Assembly: GCA_009760885.1 (NCBI GenBank)
Contig: CM019697.1
Coordinates: forward strand, 30,744,710-30,808,709
Reading direction: 5' to 3'
DNA length: 64,000 bases
Origin: Achatina immaculata
Taxonomy: Eukaryota; Mollusca; Gastropoda; Stylommatophora; Achatinidae
Positions within the stretch are counted from its first letter, which is position 1. Each line of letters begins with the position of its first letter. Under the pieces are notes generated by a model that saw only the letters and a list, made by a program, of their open reading frames with translations, was not told where the DNA came from and searched no databases. This document shows positions 1 through 9,910 of this stretch, piece after piece. Made by a program: the position numbers and the translations under genes.

Positions 1-209
1 CCACAAGATTCTTACTTCTGTGTTTACTTCATGTTGTCATTGTTGACCTTCTTCATGTTTATCTGTTTGCATCCTGTTTCATCATTTATTTTCTAATTCT
101 TCTCATATAACAGTAACTTTCATCACTTGTTTCTATTTATATGGTCCTCTCATTTGTTCGCCCCTTGTCATTATCATTTTTATTTTGTTTTTCATCCATC
201 AACTTTCAG

Positions 210-400
210 AACACATGGGCTTGAGTTCTATTTGTAGCAAAACACGAGTTGAGCTCTCTCGAATGCTAGATCATGTAGTACCTGGCCATGATGTTCTAGC
301 CTTGGCCATGAATCTTGGATACTCCAACCTGGTCAGTACACTAGAGAGCGTCAGGTCTAGCCACACTAGCCCAACAACATTCCTGCTGGAATACTTTGAG
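210..400 (+). CDS. Death-domain protein, penultimate coding exon (partial gene)
   Basis: This exon encodes most of a Death domain, a six-helix protein-interaction module of receptor and NF-kB type signalling. It is bounded by a good acceptor (ctttcag, ending at 209) and a GT donor at 401. It is 191 nt long, entering in phase 1 and leaving in phase 0. Readable segments include VELSRMLDHVVPGHDVLALA, NLGYSNLVSTLESV and SPTTFLLEYFE. The spacing of charged and hydrophobic residues and the 'SPTTFLLEYFE' helix resemble the C-terminal Death domains of UNC5/ZU5-type receptors and of NF-kB p105. I cannot choose between these families from about 90 residues. Upstream exons lie outside the window. Its frame joins seamlessly to the exon at 802. 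The Death-domain call is fairly firm; the gene identity is unknown. Confidence 0.72.
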
Positions 401-801
401 GTATTGCAGATTTTGTGCTTTTAGTGTTCTATTTGTGAAATCTTGTTTCATAACTCTTGTTAGACATGAATCCAACTTTCAGTGTGAGTTTCTTTTAGTT
501 GTATTTTCCCAGCATAAATATGTTAAAAGCATGGAACATTTGGCACTTCCCAGTATTGTTTTTCACTGGGATGATGTTAATTATTTATTATAATCATCTC
601 ATGCCATGAGGACCAGTTTATGACATGTCTTGTGGTAGCTTCACACAAATATGTAAATAATTTTCATCTTTCATGATGGAAAATGGCCTGAGTTTTTTGA
701 TGAATAAATTTTGTTGAGGTCTTTTTTTGTTGTTCAGTTTTATTAGCAGATGTCATTTAAAAAATGTGTTAAAACCATGTCTTTTATTCTTTGTTTTGCA
801 G

Positions 802-888
802 TCAGATGAGGGCAGCATATCAAGGCTAAAGGATGCCTTATTGGCTATCGGTAGAGAAGATGTGGCAGCACTTATATCTCAGCAATAG
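802..888 (+). CDS. Death-domain protein, terminal coding exon with stop
   Basis: This terminal exon follows a T-rich acceptor (gttttgcag, ending at 801). It continues the previous exon in phase 0 with SDEGSISRLKDALLAIGRED and ends AALISQQ followed by TAG at 886-888. The 'L..AL..IGREDVAALI' pattern is the usual last helix of Death domains, which often sit at the extreme C-terminus as here. The intron between the exons is 401 bp. The 3'UTR must start at 889. No family-specific residues allow a gene name. Together the two exons give 92 complete codons (278 nt), so most of the protein is missing to the left of the window. Confidence 0.72.
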   Translation, partial: SDEGSISRLKDALLAIGREDVAALISQQ

Positions 889-2574
889 TTTTGGCTGAGC
901 TGGACAAGGCCATTCAGTTTGTTGCCTCCATATGCTAACTCTGTCTTTAGCTTCTGCTCATTTATTTTTATTGTGTTTGTTAAGGTTATAAATTCTTTGT
1001 ATTTTTATCAGTGCCAAACATTTTCTTAGATTTATATTCATTCTTCTTTAATTTTCTTAGATTTATATTCATATTATTTTGTAGACCACAGTCACAGATG
1101 GAAATCAGTATGAAAGTCCCATCAAGTCATTTTGATTCTTTCCTTTAAGTTTAGACCTTTGTTTTTCTTGTACTTTTTTTTTTAAAAAGGCACATAATCA
1201 GGGACATAAAAGAAGTAAAGTGTGATTTGTGTTTTGATTTTGCTTGGCAAAACAATTCACAGAGATAAAATGCCTGGGGTGAATGCAGTTTCCAGTCCTA
1301 GATTATGACTTTAATCAAGAGTGAATGGTGAATGTTTTGTAGTTTGAGAATCTCAGAGGAAACTATCATTTTTTTTTCTTTTCTTCTACCTTCTGCATTT
1401 TGTGTTGAGCTTCTCAAGTATAAAACTTGATAACAGTGGTCTAGATTGTTATTCTTACACCTCCTAGGCTGATTGCTATTCTTACACCTCCTAGGCTGAT
1501 TGTTATTCTTACACCTCCTAGGCTGATTGTTATTCTTGTACCTCCTAGGCTAAGGTTGTGAATACAGATTTTCATTGTTCCAACATAAGAGAGTTGCATT
1601 ATGTGAGCCTTTTTTTTATTTCGTGCAGAGAAGCTTTCACTTTGCTTTTCTTGACTTTGTTTCACTGGTGCATTGGCTGTCTGTTGTATTTTTGTTATGA
1701 AATATTTTTATATTTTCTGAGCTGCAGTAAAATTTGTGTATGTATTGTACAGTGTAGCAGCTGTAAGTGCATATCTTGTATGATAAGTGTCGAAGCATTT
1801 GACTAAAGCCACATGTTCTGATGTTGTTCAGTGTCCTTTCATGCTGTTTAGCATCTTCTTGTGTGTAACCACTGTTTTATTGTTTCTGCAACAAGGATAA
1901 AGAATTTGAGGTTTTCAAACATTCCATCTTACCTTGCACAGACTCAGAATGTTTAAGCTCAGCTTTTTTTCATTACTTGATGAATGTTTAATGTTTTCTA
2001 CACTTTTTTATGCACAAATTTGTTGATGAGATGTGTGTTGTTCTGGAAAAGATATGACAGAAATTGATGAAATCTGTTTTTTTATTTGTTTTGGTCTTGT
2101 TGGTAAAGTTTTCATGTTAATTTGAAAATATCTTATATATCCATAAATTTCCATTGATTGGAGATGTAGAGATCATTATTTCATTCATGAAGTCACATTG
2201 TCATTGCTTATAATTTTCCACAGTTAAATTTTATCTAAATGGGGCTACCATATGTCATCATTTATGCAGACATATCCTCTTTTTGAATGTGTGCACACTT
2301 TTTTGTAAATTCCCTGTTTTGTCCACATCTCCAGTGATATTTTCATTTTGACTGAAAAAAAAAATTACCAGATCATTCGCAGTTTGAAAAATGTACAGAT
2401 TTGTCCTCAGTTTCTCAGTTTGAAACTAAATTAATAATTTTGTCGCTTAAGAACCACTCTGCTCTCCCTTTAGCTATCATTCTCCATATTCTCTTCCTCC
2501 TCCCCCACCCCCGCCCTATATGTCCCTGGCTGTAGCAAGTTAAAATCTGGTAAGTTTAGATATTGACGCATTGT
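889..2574 (+). other. 3'UTR and downstream flank of the Death-domain gene
   Basis: This AT-rich sequence has no coding signal. The 3'UTR begins at 889, but I could not pick a convincing single AATAAA signal. It contains one small minisatellite (1445-1550) and is otherwise unique in this window. Confidence 0.4.
1445..1550. repeat. 27-bp minisatellite, 4 copies
   Basis: Four near-identical head-to-tail copies carry the core ttcttacacctcctaggctg. The last copy has diverged (cttgtacctcc). Confidence 0.9.
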
Positions 2575-2588
2575 AAGCATCATGTAAC

Positions 2589-2859
2589 CGAGCATCAAGG
2601 ACACCAACTCTGCATGCCGTTGACAATGATCGAAAATTCGTTGGCCCCAAATTCATAACAAGCTGTCAAGTGGAGCACAACAGACCAAGAAAAAAATAGG
2701 TTGACCACGTGAAACTCTAAAGAGGACATTGTTAAAAGAAGCCAGTTTAGCGGGCATAATATCCCTTGATGAAGCTGAAAAACTCACCGAAAACTGGAAA
2801 ACTTGGCAAACACCCATGCAGGCCCTATGTGACATTTAACAGCATAGGATGGGTGTAAG
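2589..2859 (+). mobile_element. LINE family B, 5'-truncated 3' end
   Basis: The sequence from about 2659 matches the family B 3' end seen at 29683-29885: 'aagctNtcaagtgg', then 'ggacattgtta', then the terminal 'ccctatgtgac' block. It is flanked by a 14-bp direct repeat (aagcatcatgtaac at 2575, aagcatcatgtgac at 2860; 13/14) that I read as a target-site duplication. The segment 2589-2658 is poorly matched to family B and may be a diverged upstream part. The copy is dead. Confidence 0.7.
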
Positions 2860-3279
2860 AAGCATCATGTGACAGGTGTTTCTGCACTATTAAACTCCTG
2901 ACACTCTAAGGGGCCCGCCCACTGGGTCATGACCCCCAGAGGTCTTGTGAGTTGTTGCTTTAATTTTTGTCCCGGGATTTAACCTATTTTAGCACTAAGG
3001 AAAAAATATCAGACAATGTGGCCATATTTTACCATGTTTTTAGAGAGATATTTTGACCATAAATTCATATGCTGAGCTGTTCACTATGGTGAAACAACTC
3101 TCATTTGATAATGTGATGAATGACGCCCATTTTGGGTATTAAGAAAAACAAAGATGACTGTTCTTTTAGCTTTATTTCTTGTAAATTAGTTTTACAGCTA
3201 TAGACATGACCCCATAATGTATAATTGCAAAGTATCTATACTGTAATGTTTTATCATGCAGTGTATATTTACCATAATA

Positions 3280-3314
3280 TAGTGTGTATATATATGTATA
3301 TATATATATGTATA

Positions 3315-3347
<33 letters not shown>

Positions 3348-3365
3348 GTATGTATATATATATAC
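3280..3365. repeat. (TA)n-rich microsatellite
   Basis: Interrupted TATA runs with TG variants abut the LINE C fragment at 3371. An apparent reading frame across it is an artefact of the repeat. Confidence 0.9.
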
Positions 3366-3370
3366 TCAAG

Positions 3371-3576
3371 TTGTGCTCCAAATTACTGATGACTCATTAC
3401 TAAAAATAGCACTGAGATGGACACCACAGGAGAACAGGAGTAAGAACAAAGGAGACATTGAGAAGAACAACAGAGAAGATGTTGGGCTACAGAGCAGAGC
3501 GGGAAAAAAAGGCGAAGGACAGGTGTTTGTGGAAAACCCTTGCAGAAGCCCCATGTGCCTTGGGCACTTAAGGTTT
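3371..3576 (+). mobile_element. LINE family C, 3' end fragment
   Basis: The sequence from 'gtgctccaaattactgatga' to 'gggcacttaaggtt' matches the family C 3' end at 7384 (opposite strand), 35.9 kb and 62.2 kb. It encodes the decayed C-terminal tail 'ALRWTPQENRSKNKGD'. It is strongly 5'-truncated. Confidence 0.8.
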
Positions 3577-4023
3577 AGATAGAAAGATGTCCTCAAGTGT
3601 GAAAACAGATAATACACAATCACTGCTGCAAAGCTTTATACCTACCGTTTTTTTATGTTTAATATTATACAGCATATGTGGTGATACAGTTTTACTACAC
3701 AGTAATTGTGCTGTAATTTTTTACTACACAATAACAGTTTTACTACACTGTAACATTTTGCTATATAGTATTTGTGCCGTAATGTTGTACTGTACAGTAA
3801 TTGTACTGTAATGGTTTCATGTCAGCCATCTGTTTGCGAACACATTCAGTCATATCAGATGATGCACTTGCACAGTCAGTGGTAAGGAATAAGACATCAC
3901 TCGTCAAGCTGTCCTAGATCTTTAAAATCAGCGTAGTCTGGTTGTTAATGCTGAGAACAAATGTGGCCTGGCTGTTGTGCTGAGAACACTTGAGTGTCTG
4001 AAGTACAGATATACAGTGTCTGT

Positions 4024-4300
4024 AGAGAGAGAGAGAGAGAGAGAGATTGATTGACTGTTTGATTGATTGATCTTTATTTCAAAAGGGTTAAAAATTGGGC
4101 ACGCAGGCCCATCTGACATTCTGCCTTTTATCATACATCTTTCCAGACATTCTACAAATATTCTGTTCATGTAACAAACATAATTAACATTGAAGCTAAG
4201 AGACATAAAATAAAATATTACATATACTTTTCATTCTTATCCATTCACTCAGTACAGAAGTAACTACGTACATATATGAATGACTATCTACTAAACAAAA
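4024..4300 (-). mobile_element. CR1/Jockey-like LINE 3'UTR fragment
   Basis: On the minus strand this reads into a 3' end of 'gaaataaagatcaatcaatc'. It shares 'attgggca(c)gcaggcc' and 'acattctgcc' with the CR1-like element at 49.1 kb. The tail is a (GATT)n-type repeat beside a (GA)n tract at 4024-4046. Only the first 100 bp or so are clearly homologous; the right end is approximate. Confidence 0.6.
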
Positions 4301-5266
4301 ATTTTGGGACTATTCAGAATAAACAATTAAGAGAGAGAGAGAGTCTTTCTTCGTGTTTAAAAAAAAAAATCCTATAAAGTACCACCTATATGCTGATAGA
4401 CAAGTTTGAATGATCTAGTTTTCTGTCAAGTTTTCACTTCTTTTAGCACTAGAAAATAAATGGTAAGACAGCCGTGGCCATGTTTCACCATGTTCTAGAA
4501 GCAGATATTATTATATCAATAACAGTCACATTAGACTGACACGAAATGAAAACTTTAACCAGTTACGAAAAGCAGAAGGGAATCTGCACCAGTTGATACA
4601 GAAGTGACCTATGAAGGGCAGTTTAGCCAGATTACCAGAAAAGTGATGCAGAAATACCGGCTTAACAGAAAAGAACAAGATATAATATTCCAACTGCTCA
4701 GATCACAACAGATTGTGAACTTAGAACTACAAACTGGTGTTCTTGTGATGCAGTGCACTTGCTAAAGCCCCTGCTTATGTAGATCAGAGAAAGCTTGTGT
4801 AGTCAGTGCAAATGTCTGTTTGTGACAAGTTTTATGGAGATATGGCAAACTTTTAGAGGACCATTACTTTTATTTCATAAATGTGTATGTCAGAAGATGT
4901 ACATGAATGAAAGTCATATTTAGGACTGAAATTTCATAAACAGTATTGTTACAGTGAATACATAATCTGTGTTGTAAAGAATTCTGTCATCTAGAGCTTC
5001 ATTTTTGAACATTTTGGTGCTCAAAATTTTTATTTTCCTTTCTTCTTCTTAAAATTAGCATTCATCCTGGGCAAGAAAATAGGCCATGTGGTGGTAGCTG
5101 AGAGTAGCTGCAAAGTTCTTGTCAGAAAATGCCATAGCAAAGAGCATGAGAATGATGACAAAGACATGGTGAATTTTTTTCTAACTTGCTAAGGCTTACT
5201 GATGTAACTAGGAAAAGCCACATCATTTCCACTGATATTGGTTGGGTTGTAATACGGCAAAGGTGA
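4301..5266. other. No identifiable feature
   Basis: AT-rich sequence with a short (GA)n at about 4331-4342. I see no coding, repeat or structural signal. Confidence 0.5.
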
Positions 5267-5352
5267 AGTAACATCTTGCTGAGCTTTCTTATCATGTCCT
5301 GGATCAGGCCGTGATGCCTGGATACTCAGCAAGGTCAGTTTGTCAGAGAACA
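5267..5352 (+). pseudogene. Decayed partial copy of the Death-domain exon (possible)
   Basis: Blocks in the same order as the exon at 210-400 are visible: gagctttct, atcatgt, cctgg, ccgtgatg, ggatactc, ggtcagt, agag and tcaggt. A gap of about 20 nt removes the middle. Spacing between blocks is largely conserved. No frame remains open and no splice sites are retained. It could be an ancient local duplication. The short length makes this tentative. Confidence 0.4.
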
Positions 5353-6555
5353 TCAGGTAAACAACGGAAAGGTGAAGCAGCATCTTGCTCAGTAATATCT
5401 TTCATTTACTGCTCTCACTATCATGGGCCACACATAACAAAATTTTGTAATCTTTGTCTTCTGTGGAATTCTGTTACTTACACGAACTTTTTGAAACTAT
5501 TATTGTATAGCTTATTTGTGGTATGTGCAGGTCTGGTTGAAGGATCTAGTTTATACCTGCCTTAATCAACTTGTAGAATGGGCATGTGTATTTGTAATCA
5601 AATAATACAACAGATATTGATTTCAAATCATGCGCATAGATAGACAAGTGTAAAATGCATGAAGAAATCATTTTCTCTAGTCATGGACTGCTGCATGTAA
5701 AAAAAGCAGCTGATTAGATCTAACTTAACACTCTGAACAATAAACAGATTTGTGCTCTCAGATGGCAAACCAGCAAGATATCATAAAAAATGCAGTGAAT
5801 AATTGTTACCATTTTTTTTTAAATTGAAAACTAAGAAAGTTTTTAAAACAGAATTGAGAAGCCTATTTGCAAGAGAATTTTGAGCTAGCCATTTATAATA
5901 TTAATAGTATCAAAAGTTGCCTCAGGTAAAGACTAAGGGTAACGTAGAAGCAACTCTTGTTTCATAATGTAAGGAGTAGTGCTTCTTTTGATTATTCAAA
6001 AACAAGGATGAGTTAAAATTTGTAAATTACTTCATGAAACAGAGTGTTAAATGTTATTTGATAACAGAATATTAGATATTTTGTTCTTTCACGTGTGCTT
6101 TCCTTAGACTTGTTCACAGTCTATCTTTATAAATTTTGTGTGTTAATTTTATACTTTGTCAGAATTTTTAATAAGTAATTCATCCTTGCTGGAGATATGT
6201 GTGTGTGTGTGTGTGTGTGAGAAATGTGACATAAATTCTGTAAACATAAATGTTTATCTGAGTTGATGAAACGAAAGTAGTATATTCCAGACTTTCGTAT
6301 TTTGAAGCATCATGTACAGTATGTTACAGTACAAGCATACAAAGCGTATATAGCCATGTAATGTTAGATCAATTTTCATTGACCCATGACGTCTGTGAAT
6401 AAAAAATAAAATATCCAAACCTGGAAAATTCGAGTTTTTAGCTTCTACAATATTACGAACTTTTTGTGAGAAGTTTAACCATGAGAAGCAGGACACTAGT
6501 CACTGTGCTGTAGCATTGTACTTGATACTATATTTCAGTAATTACAGTCAATCAA
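5353..6555. other. No gene; (GT)n microsatellite at about 6197-6219
   Basis: AT-rich sequence. Apart from the GT repeat and a short echo of the motif 'aaggtgaag.agcatcttgct' (about 5259 and 5359), nothing is recognisable. Confidence 0.5.
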
Positions 6556-6895
6556 GTGCTGTGCCGCGTGGTGTAGGCGATCATTTCTCTCCACAATTCA
6601 CTGTCTTTAGATTTGATTATGAGATCCACCGGTGACTTTCTTCCTTGCCACACTGACAGCCCATCCAGTAACTTCTTTTTTCTCTCTCTGTCTTCATCTG
6701 TCTCTTCTTACCTCAATTTTTCCAGTTGCCACAATGTTCAAATTTTCATCTTCTCAGTAAATGTCCTATAAATCTTGCTTGTCTGCCTCTGATCTTTGCT
6801 GTAATTTGCTTTTTTGACTCCAGCCTCTATGAAGACTGCTTCGTTGGTTTTCTTAGCTGTCTGTGGTACCTTCAACATCCTTCTTATGAACCATA
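6556..6895 (-). mobile_element. LINE family G, decayed 3' end
   Basis: The minus strand encodes 'LWFIRRMLKVPQTAKKTNEA'. After frame breaks it continues with 'DSELWREMIAYTTRHST' and a stop at the 3' end. This is the C-terminal region of an RTE-like reverse transcriptase, best matched in this window by 47.3-47.65 kb. It is degenerate, with no (GAT)n tail left. Confidence 0.6.
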
Positions 6896-7169
6896 AACAA
6901 ACTAGTGGAAGGCAAGGGGAAACCAACACTCCAAAGAACAATCATGACAATCCACAATTCTTTGAATCATAAGGACGTTAATGGGGGTTGCAGTGGAACC
7001 ACCTCGTCCGGTAGGGACTATCACGCACGACAGGTGATACCAGATCATCATCCAACTACTGTACACAAAGAAAACAACAAGCTGTTGTTTGCATAATTCT
7101 TTACATTATATGACTGAATTTTTCAGTGACAGAATTTGGAATTCTTCATTGACTAAGAGTGATAGTAAA

Positions 7170-7352
7170 AAGGGAGAGGTCACCTATGGAGGTAGATAGA
7201 GGTGTATGGTGCAATTTTATAATGTGGCAGAGGGAGTGAGAAAAAACAAATAGAAAGTATGAGAGTGAGATGAGAATGTATAAATGAAAAACATACAACA
7301 TCCGATATTTCAGAGTGAGCCATTTTCGAGGATTACATACACAAACGAGACA
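7170..7352 (+). repeat. Left arm of a long inverted repeat, Penelope-end-like
   Basis: This arm pairs in inverted orientation with 8500-8690. Shared blocks include 'gaggtgtatggtgca', 'aaacaaatagaaagtatgag', 'catccgatatttc' and 'cgaggattacatacacaaac'. 'gatatttcagagtgagcc' resembles the end of the Penelope-like element at 14110 (gacgtttcagagtgagcc), so the arms may be Penelope terminal repeats. Confidence 0.65.
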
Positions 7353-8330
7353 AAATCTCTCTCTCTCTCTCTCTCTCTGAACCTTAAGTGCCCAGGGCAC
7401 ATGGGGCTTCCGCAAGGGTTTTCCACAAATACCTGTCCTTCGCCTTTTTTTCTGCTCTTGCCCAGGTGAGCCCTCTATTGCTCAACATCCTTTCTGTTGT
7501 TCTTCTCCATGTCTCTTTTGGTCTACCCTTATTTCTGCTCCCCTGTGGTGTCCATCTTAGTGCTATTTTTGGTAGTGAGTTGTCAGTCATTCGGAGCACA
7601 TGTCCCAACCATCGCCATCGTCTTTCCTCAATAATTGTTGTCAGTGGTTTCATCTGCATTTCTGCTAATAAGATGTTATTTCTTATGGTGTTTGGCCAAA
7701 ATATTTTTCTAATTCTTCGTAAACATTTAGTCTGGAAAGAATTCAACTTGTTTTCTATGGTTTTGGTGATTTTCCAGCATTCACTTCCATAGTGTAGTAC
7801 ACTTAGAACATTACTCTTAAATATCCTGATTTTTATATTTATGCTTAGTTTATTTGATTTCCATATATTCTGCAGCATTGCAAAAGCCTGGTTTGCTCTA
7901 GTAAGTCTGCTGTTGATGTCCTCTGTGCTGTCTCCATTTTCTACTACTCTGCTGCCAAGGTATACAAATTCGTTGACCTCCTCCACTAACTTGTTATCTA
8001 CTCTGAGTACATTTCTGTTGTTCACATTTTGCTTCATTAACTTTGTCTTTCCTACATTGATCTTTAGTCCTATGTTGTTTGCATTCTGAGTTAGCTTGTT
8101 TATTTTATCTTGCATATCTTTGTGACTGCTTGATAACAGACAAATGTCGTCCACAAAGTCAAGGTCCTCCAGCACTGTGTCAAGGGTCCATTGTAATCCT
8201 CTGCGTTTGTCTGATGTTGCCTCCTTCATTAACCAGTCTACTGCCAAGATAAATAATGTTGGTGATAGTACACATCCCTGTTTCACTCCTGTTTGTACCC
8301 TAAAGCTGCTCGAGGTATTTCTATTGCACT
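7353..8330 (-). mobile_element. LINE family C, 5'-truncated copy
   Basis: An RTE-like LINE 3' half on the minus strand: reverse transcriptase palm from 'TGVKQGCVLSPTLF' at about 8290 through the C-terminal domain, ending at the family terminus 'gggcacttaaggtt' with an (AG)n tail (7359-7380). It lies between the two arms of the inverted repeat at 7170 and 8500. Other copies are at 3.4, 35.3 and 62.0 kb. Confidence 0.85.
7384..8286 (-). CDS. Reverse transcriptase C-terminal half (LINE C), partial
   Basis: A 300-codon uninterrupted reading frame covers the second half of an RTE-like non-LTR reverse transcriptase. It starts within the 'KQGCVLSPTLFIL' motif, so the real protein began further upstream. 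The catalytic motif reads DLDFVDDICLLSS at about residues 41-53: FVDD rather than the FADD preserved in the 35.3-kb copy, a change at the active site. Downstream are the thumb and connection 'LGLKINVGKTKLM'-type block (here IGLKINVGKTKLM), 'YLGSRV', 'RWRWLGHVLRM' and 'NKGRPKETWRRTTERML'. It would mediate target-primed reverse transcription if complete. This copy lacks the endonuclease and fingers, so it is inactive. The long open frame suggests a relatively young insertion. Confidence 0.75.
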   Translation of the reverse strand: MKQGCVLSPTLFILAVDWLMKEATSDKRRGLQWTLDTVLEDLDFVDDICLLSSSHKDMQDKINKLTQNANNIGLKINVGKTKLMKQNVNNRNVLRVDNKLVEEVNEFVYLGSRVVENGDSTEDINSRLTRANQAFAMLQNIWKSNKLSINIKIRIFKSNVLSVLHYGSECWKITKTIENKLNSFQTKCLRRIRKIFWPNTIRNNILLAEMQMKPLTTIIEERRWRWLGHVLRMTDNSLPKIALRWTPQGSRNKGRPKETWRRTTERMLSNRGLTWARAEKKAKDRYLWKTLAEAPCALGT

Positions 8331-8499
8331 TCCCCCACCTCTTTCTCTCCCTCTCTACGCCTCTTCTTTACGATTGGCTCTATCGGCTTATCCTTTGTGT
8401 GGCCCCGCGTGGTCTCTATGCTTCGTCTAGTGGACACACATTTCTGTGGTTCCCTTCTTTTGAAGGATGTCACATTTAAAATAAGTTTTTTCGTTTAGT

Positions 8500-8690
8500 A
8501 TTTTGTCTCGTTTGTGTATGTAATCCTCGAAAAAGGCTCAAGTCGAAATATCGGATGGTGTATGTTTTTCATTTATACATTTGCATCTCGCTCTCATACT
8601 TTCTATTTGTTTTTTCTCACTTGACTCACTCCCTCTGCCACCTTGTAAAACTGCACCATACACCTCTATCTACCTTTATTATTTGAACCA
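8500..8690 (-). repeat. Right arm of the long inverted repeat
   Basis: Reverse complement of 7170-7352 with scattered substitutions. On the minus strand it reads catccgatatttcgacttg, the classic end-signature style of Penelope-like elements. The 170-bp stretch between LINE C and this arm (8331-8499) has no recognisable coding content. Confidence 0.65.
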
Positions 8691-9084
8691 GTTTTACTGC
8701 AGTCGCCATCCCTTTTATCTGTCACATCCACCTGTGGAGGAGATGGATGAAAGATGTTACAGAAACATATTCTCTTAATGATGCAAACTGCCGGGGAACT
8801 CGACGTAACAATCGTTGTTTCCACAGGTCACGTGATCGAGCAAGACGTGATGAGAAGATCACGTGAGCGGTTTGTGCGTTGTCGTGTTGTGGCGCGGGTC
8901 TAAAATATTTATTTCTGTTCTTTCCTCCTTCTTCTTCTTTCTCCCATCATCTACAGGCGTCGATGTGTATACCTCTAAACATAATTGGTTTTCAGCTGGA
9001 GTTGATGTACATCCCTGTAAAGCTTCTCTTGAACTGATATGAACAAATAAAGACATGAAGAGTAGAACAGCTTTCGTTAATTAA
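8691..9084. other. No gene; short palindromic CACGTG motif
   Basis: Contains tcacgtgatc (8827) and gatcacgtga (8856), an inverted pair around two E-box cores, and an AATAAA at about 9046. I see no supported gene. Confidence 0.35.
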
Positions 9085-9415
9085 TCTTAGAAACATCTGG
9101 AATTCCTCCAACTACAAGAACCAAAACAAAACTGTGCCAAAGTTGGGCGTTATCCAGACTCCTCTATGGAGCAGAATGCTGGAGAAGAACTGAGAAGGAA
9201 ACTGGCAAATTATCCTCATTTCACACGACCTGCCTCAGAAAGATTTTAAACACTTACTGACCACAGACGATAGAGGCATACTTGCCCAGTGTGAACTAAA
9301 AGAAATGCATGCCATAACAGCAACAAAGAAGCTGAGAATGGATTAGTCGTGCTCCGAAAAGACCACAGCAACATCGCTAAAACAGCCATGAGCTGGACAC
9401 CAGGCTTGTGACCAC
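9085..9415 (+). mobile_element. LINE family E, degenerate reverse transcriptase C-terminus
   Basis: Across frame shifts it matches the common RTE-type tail: 'LYGAECWRRTEKET' (read as ctctatggagcagaatgctg), then a 'LSSFHTTCLRKIL'-like block, 'LLAQCELKEM' and 'IAKTAMSWTPG'. Both ends are eroded and no tail is visible. Confidence 0.65.
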
Positions 9416-9729
9416 GACGGAGCGGGAAAAAAATGATCACTTGCTCTTCTTTGCCGGGTTGGTAATAAGTGTCATTTTTCTGATAGTCAGAGTGTAGTTT
9501 TTTTTTGTGTGTGCCCATTTGGTGTTATTTTTATCATAGATTTAGCTTCCTCGTGTCAGTATTTTCCACCAATGAAAGATTACACAGGTAGCAACCACTG
9601 ATGTAAGCGATTTTTTTTTAATCTGAGGTCCTTCCAAGGAGAGAAGTAACTCGGAAGCATCTCTCAGAAACAGATATAAAATCTAGACATCGAGGGAGGA
9701 AAACCAGAGAGAAATCACACACGAATAAT

Positions 9730-9910
9730 TTTGATGTGTGAGTACATATAAAACTAAATATATAAATACACACAAAGCCAGATCAGTAAAACTATGATAC
9801 AAAATGTTAAGGCTTTCAAAGAAAAGTCGTAACAGCTTTATTAATTAAGGAGCGCACAGCTGTAGCGTTTCGGTTTACTTCTCTCGCCAACTAAACAAAA
9901 ACACGGACGT
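9730..9910 (-). mobile_element. Penelope-like element terminal fragment
   Basis: The block 'cagtaaaactatgatacaaa' plus 'atgttaaggcttt' aligns with the left end of the 54.4-kb Penelope element ('cagtaaagctgtgctaacaa', 'atgttaagacttt'). A 'cgtttcggtttacttctctc' motif follows at the expected distance. There is no coding part. Orientation is inferred from the 54-kb copy. Confidence 0.5.

Noticed and set aside
3172..3381. Tyr/Ile-rich minus-strand ORF
   Set aside because: Generated by the (TA)n microsatellite.
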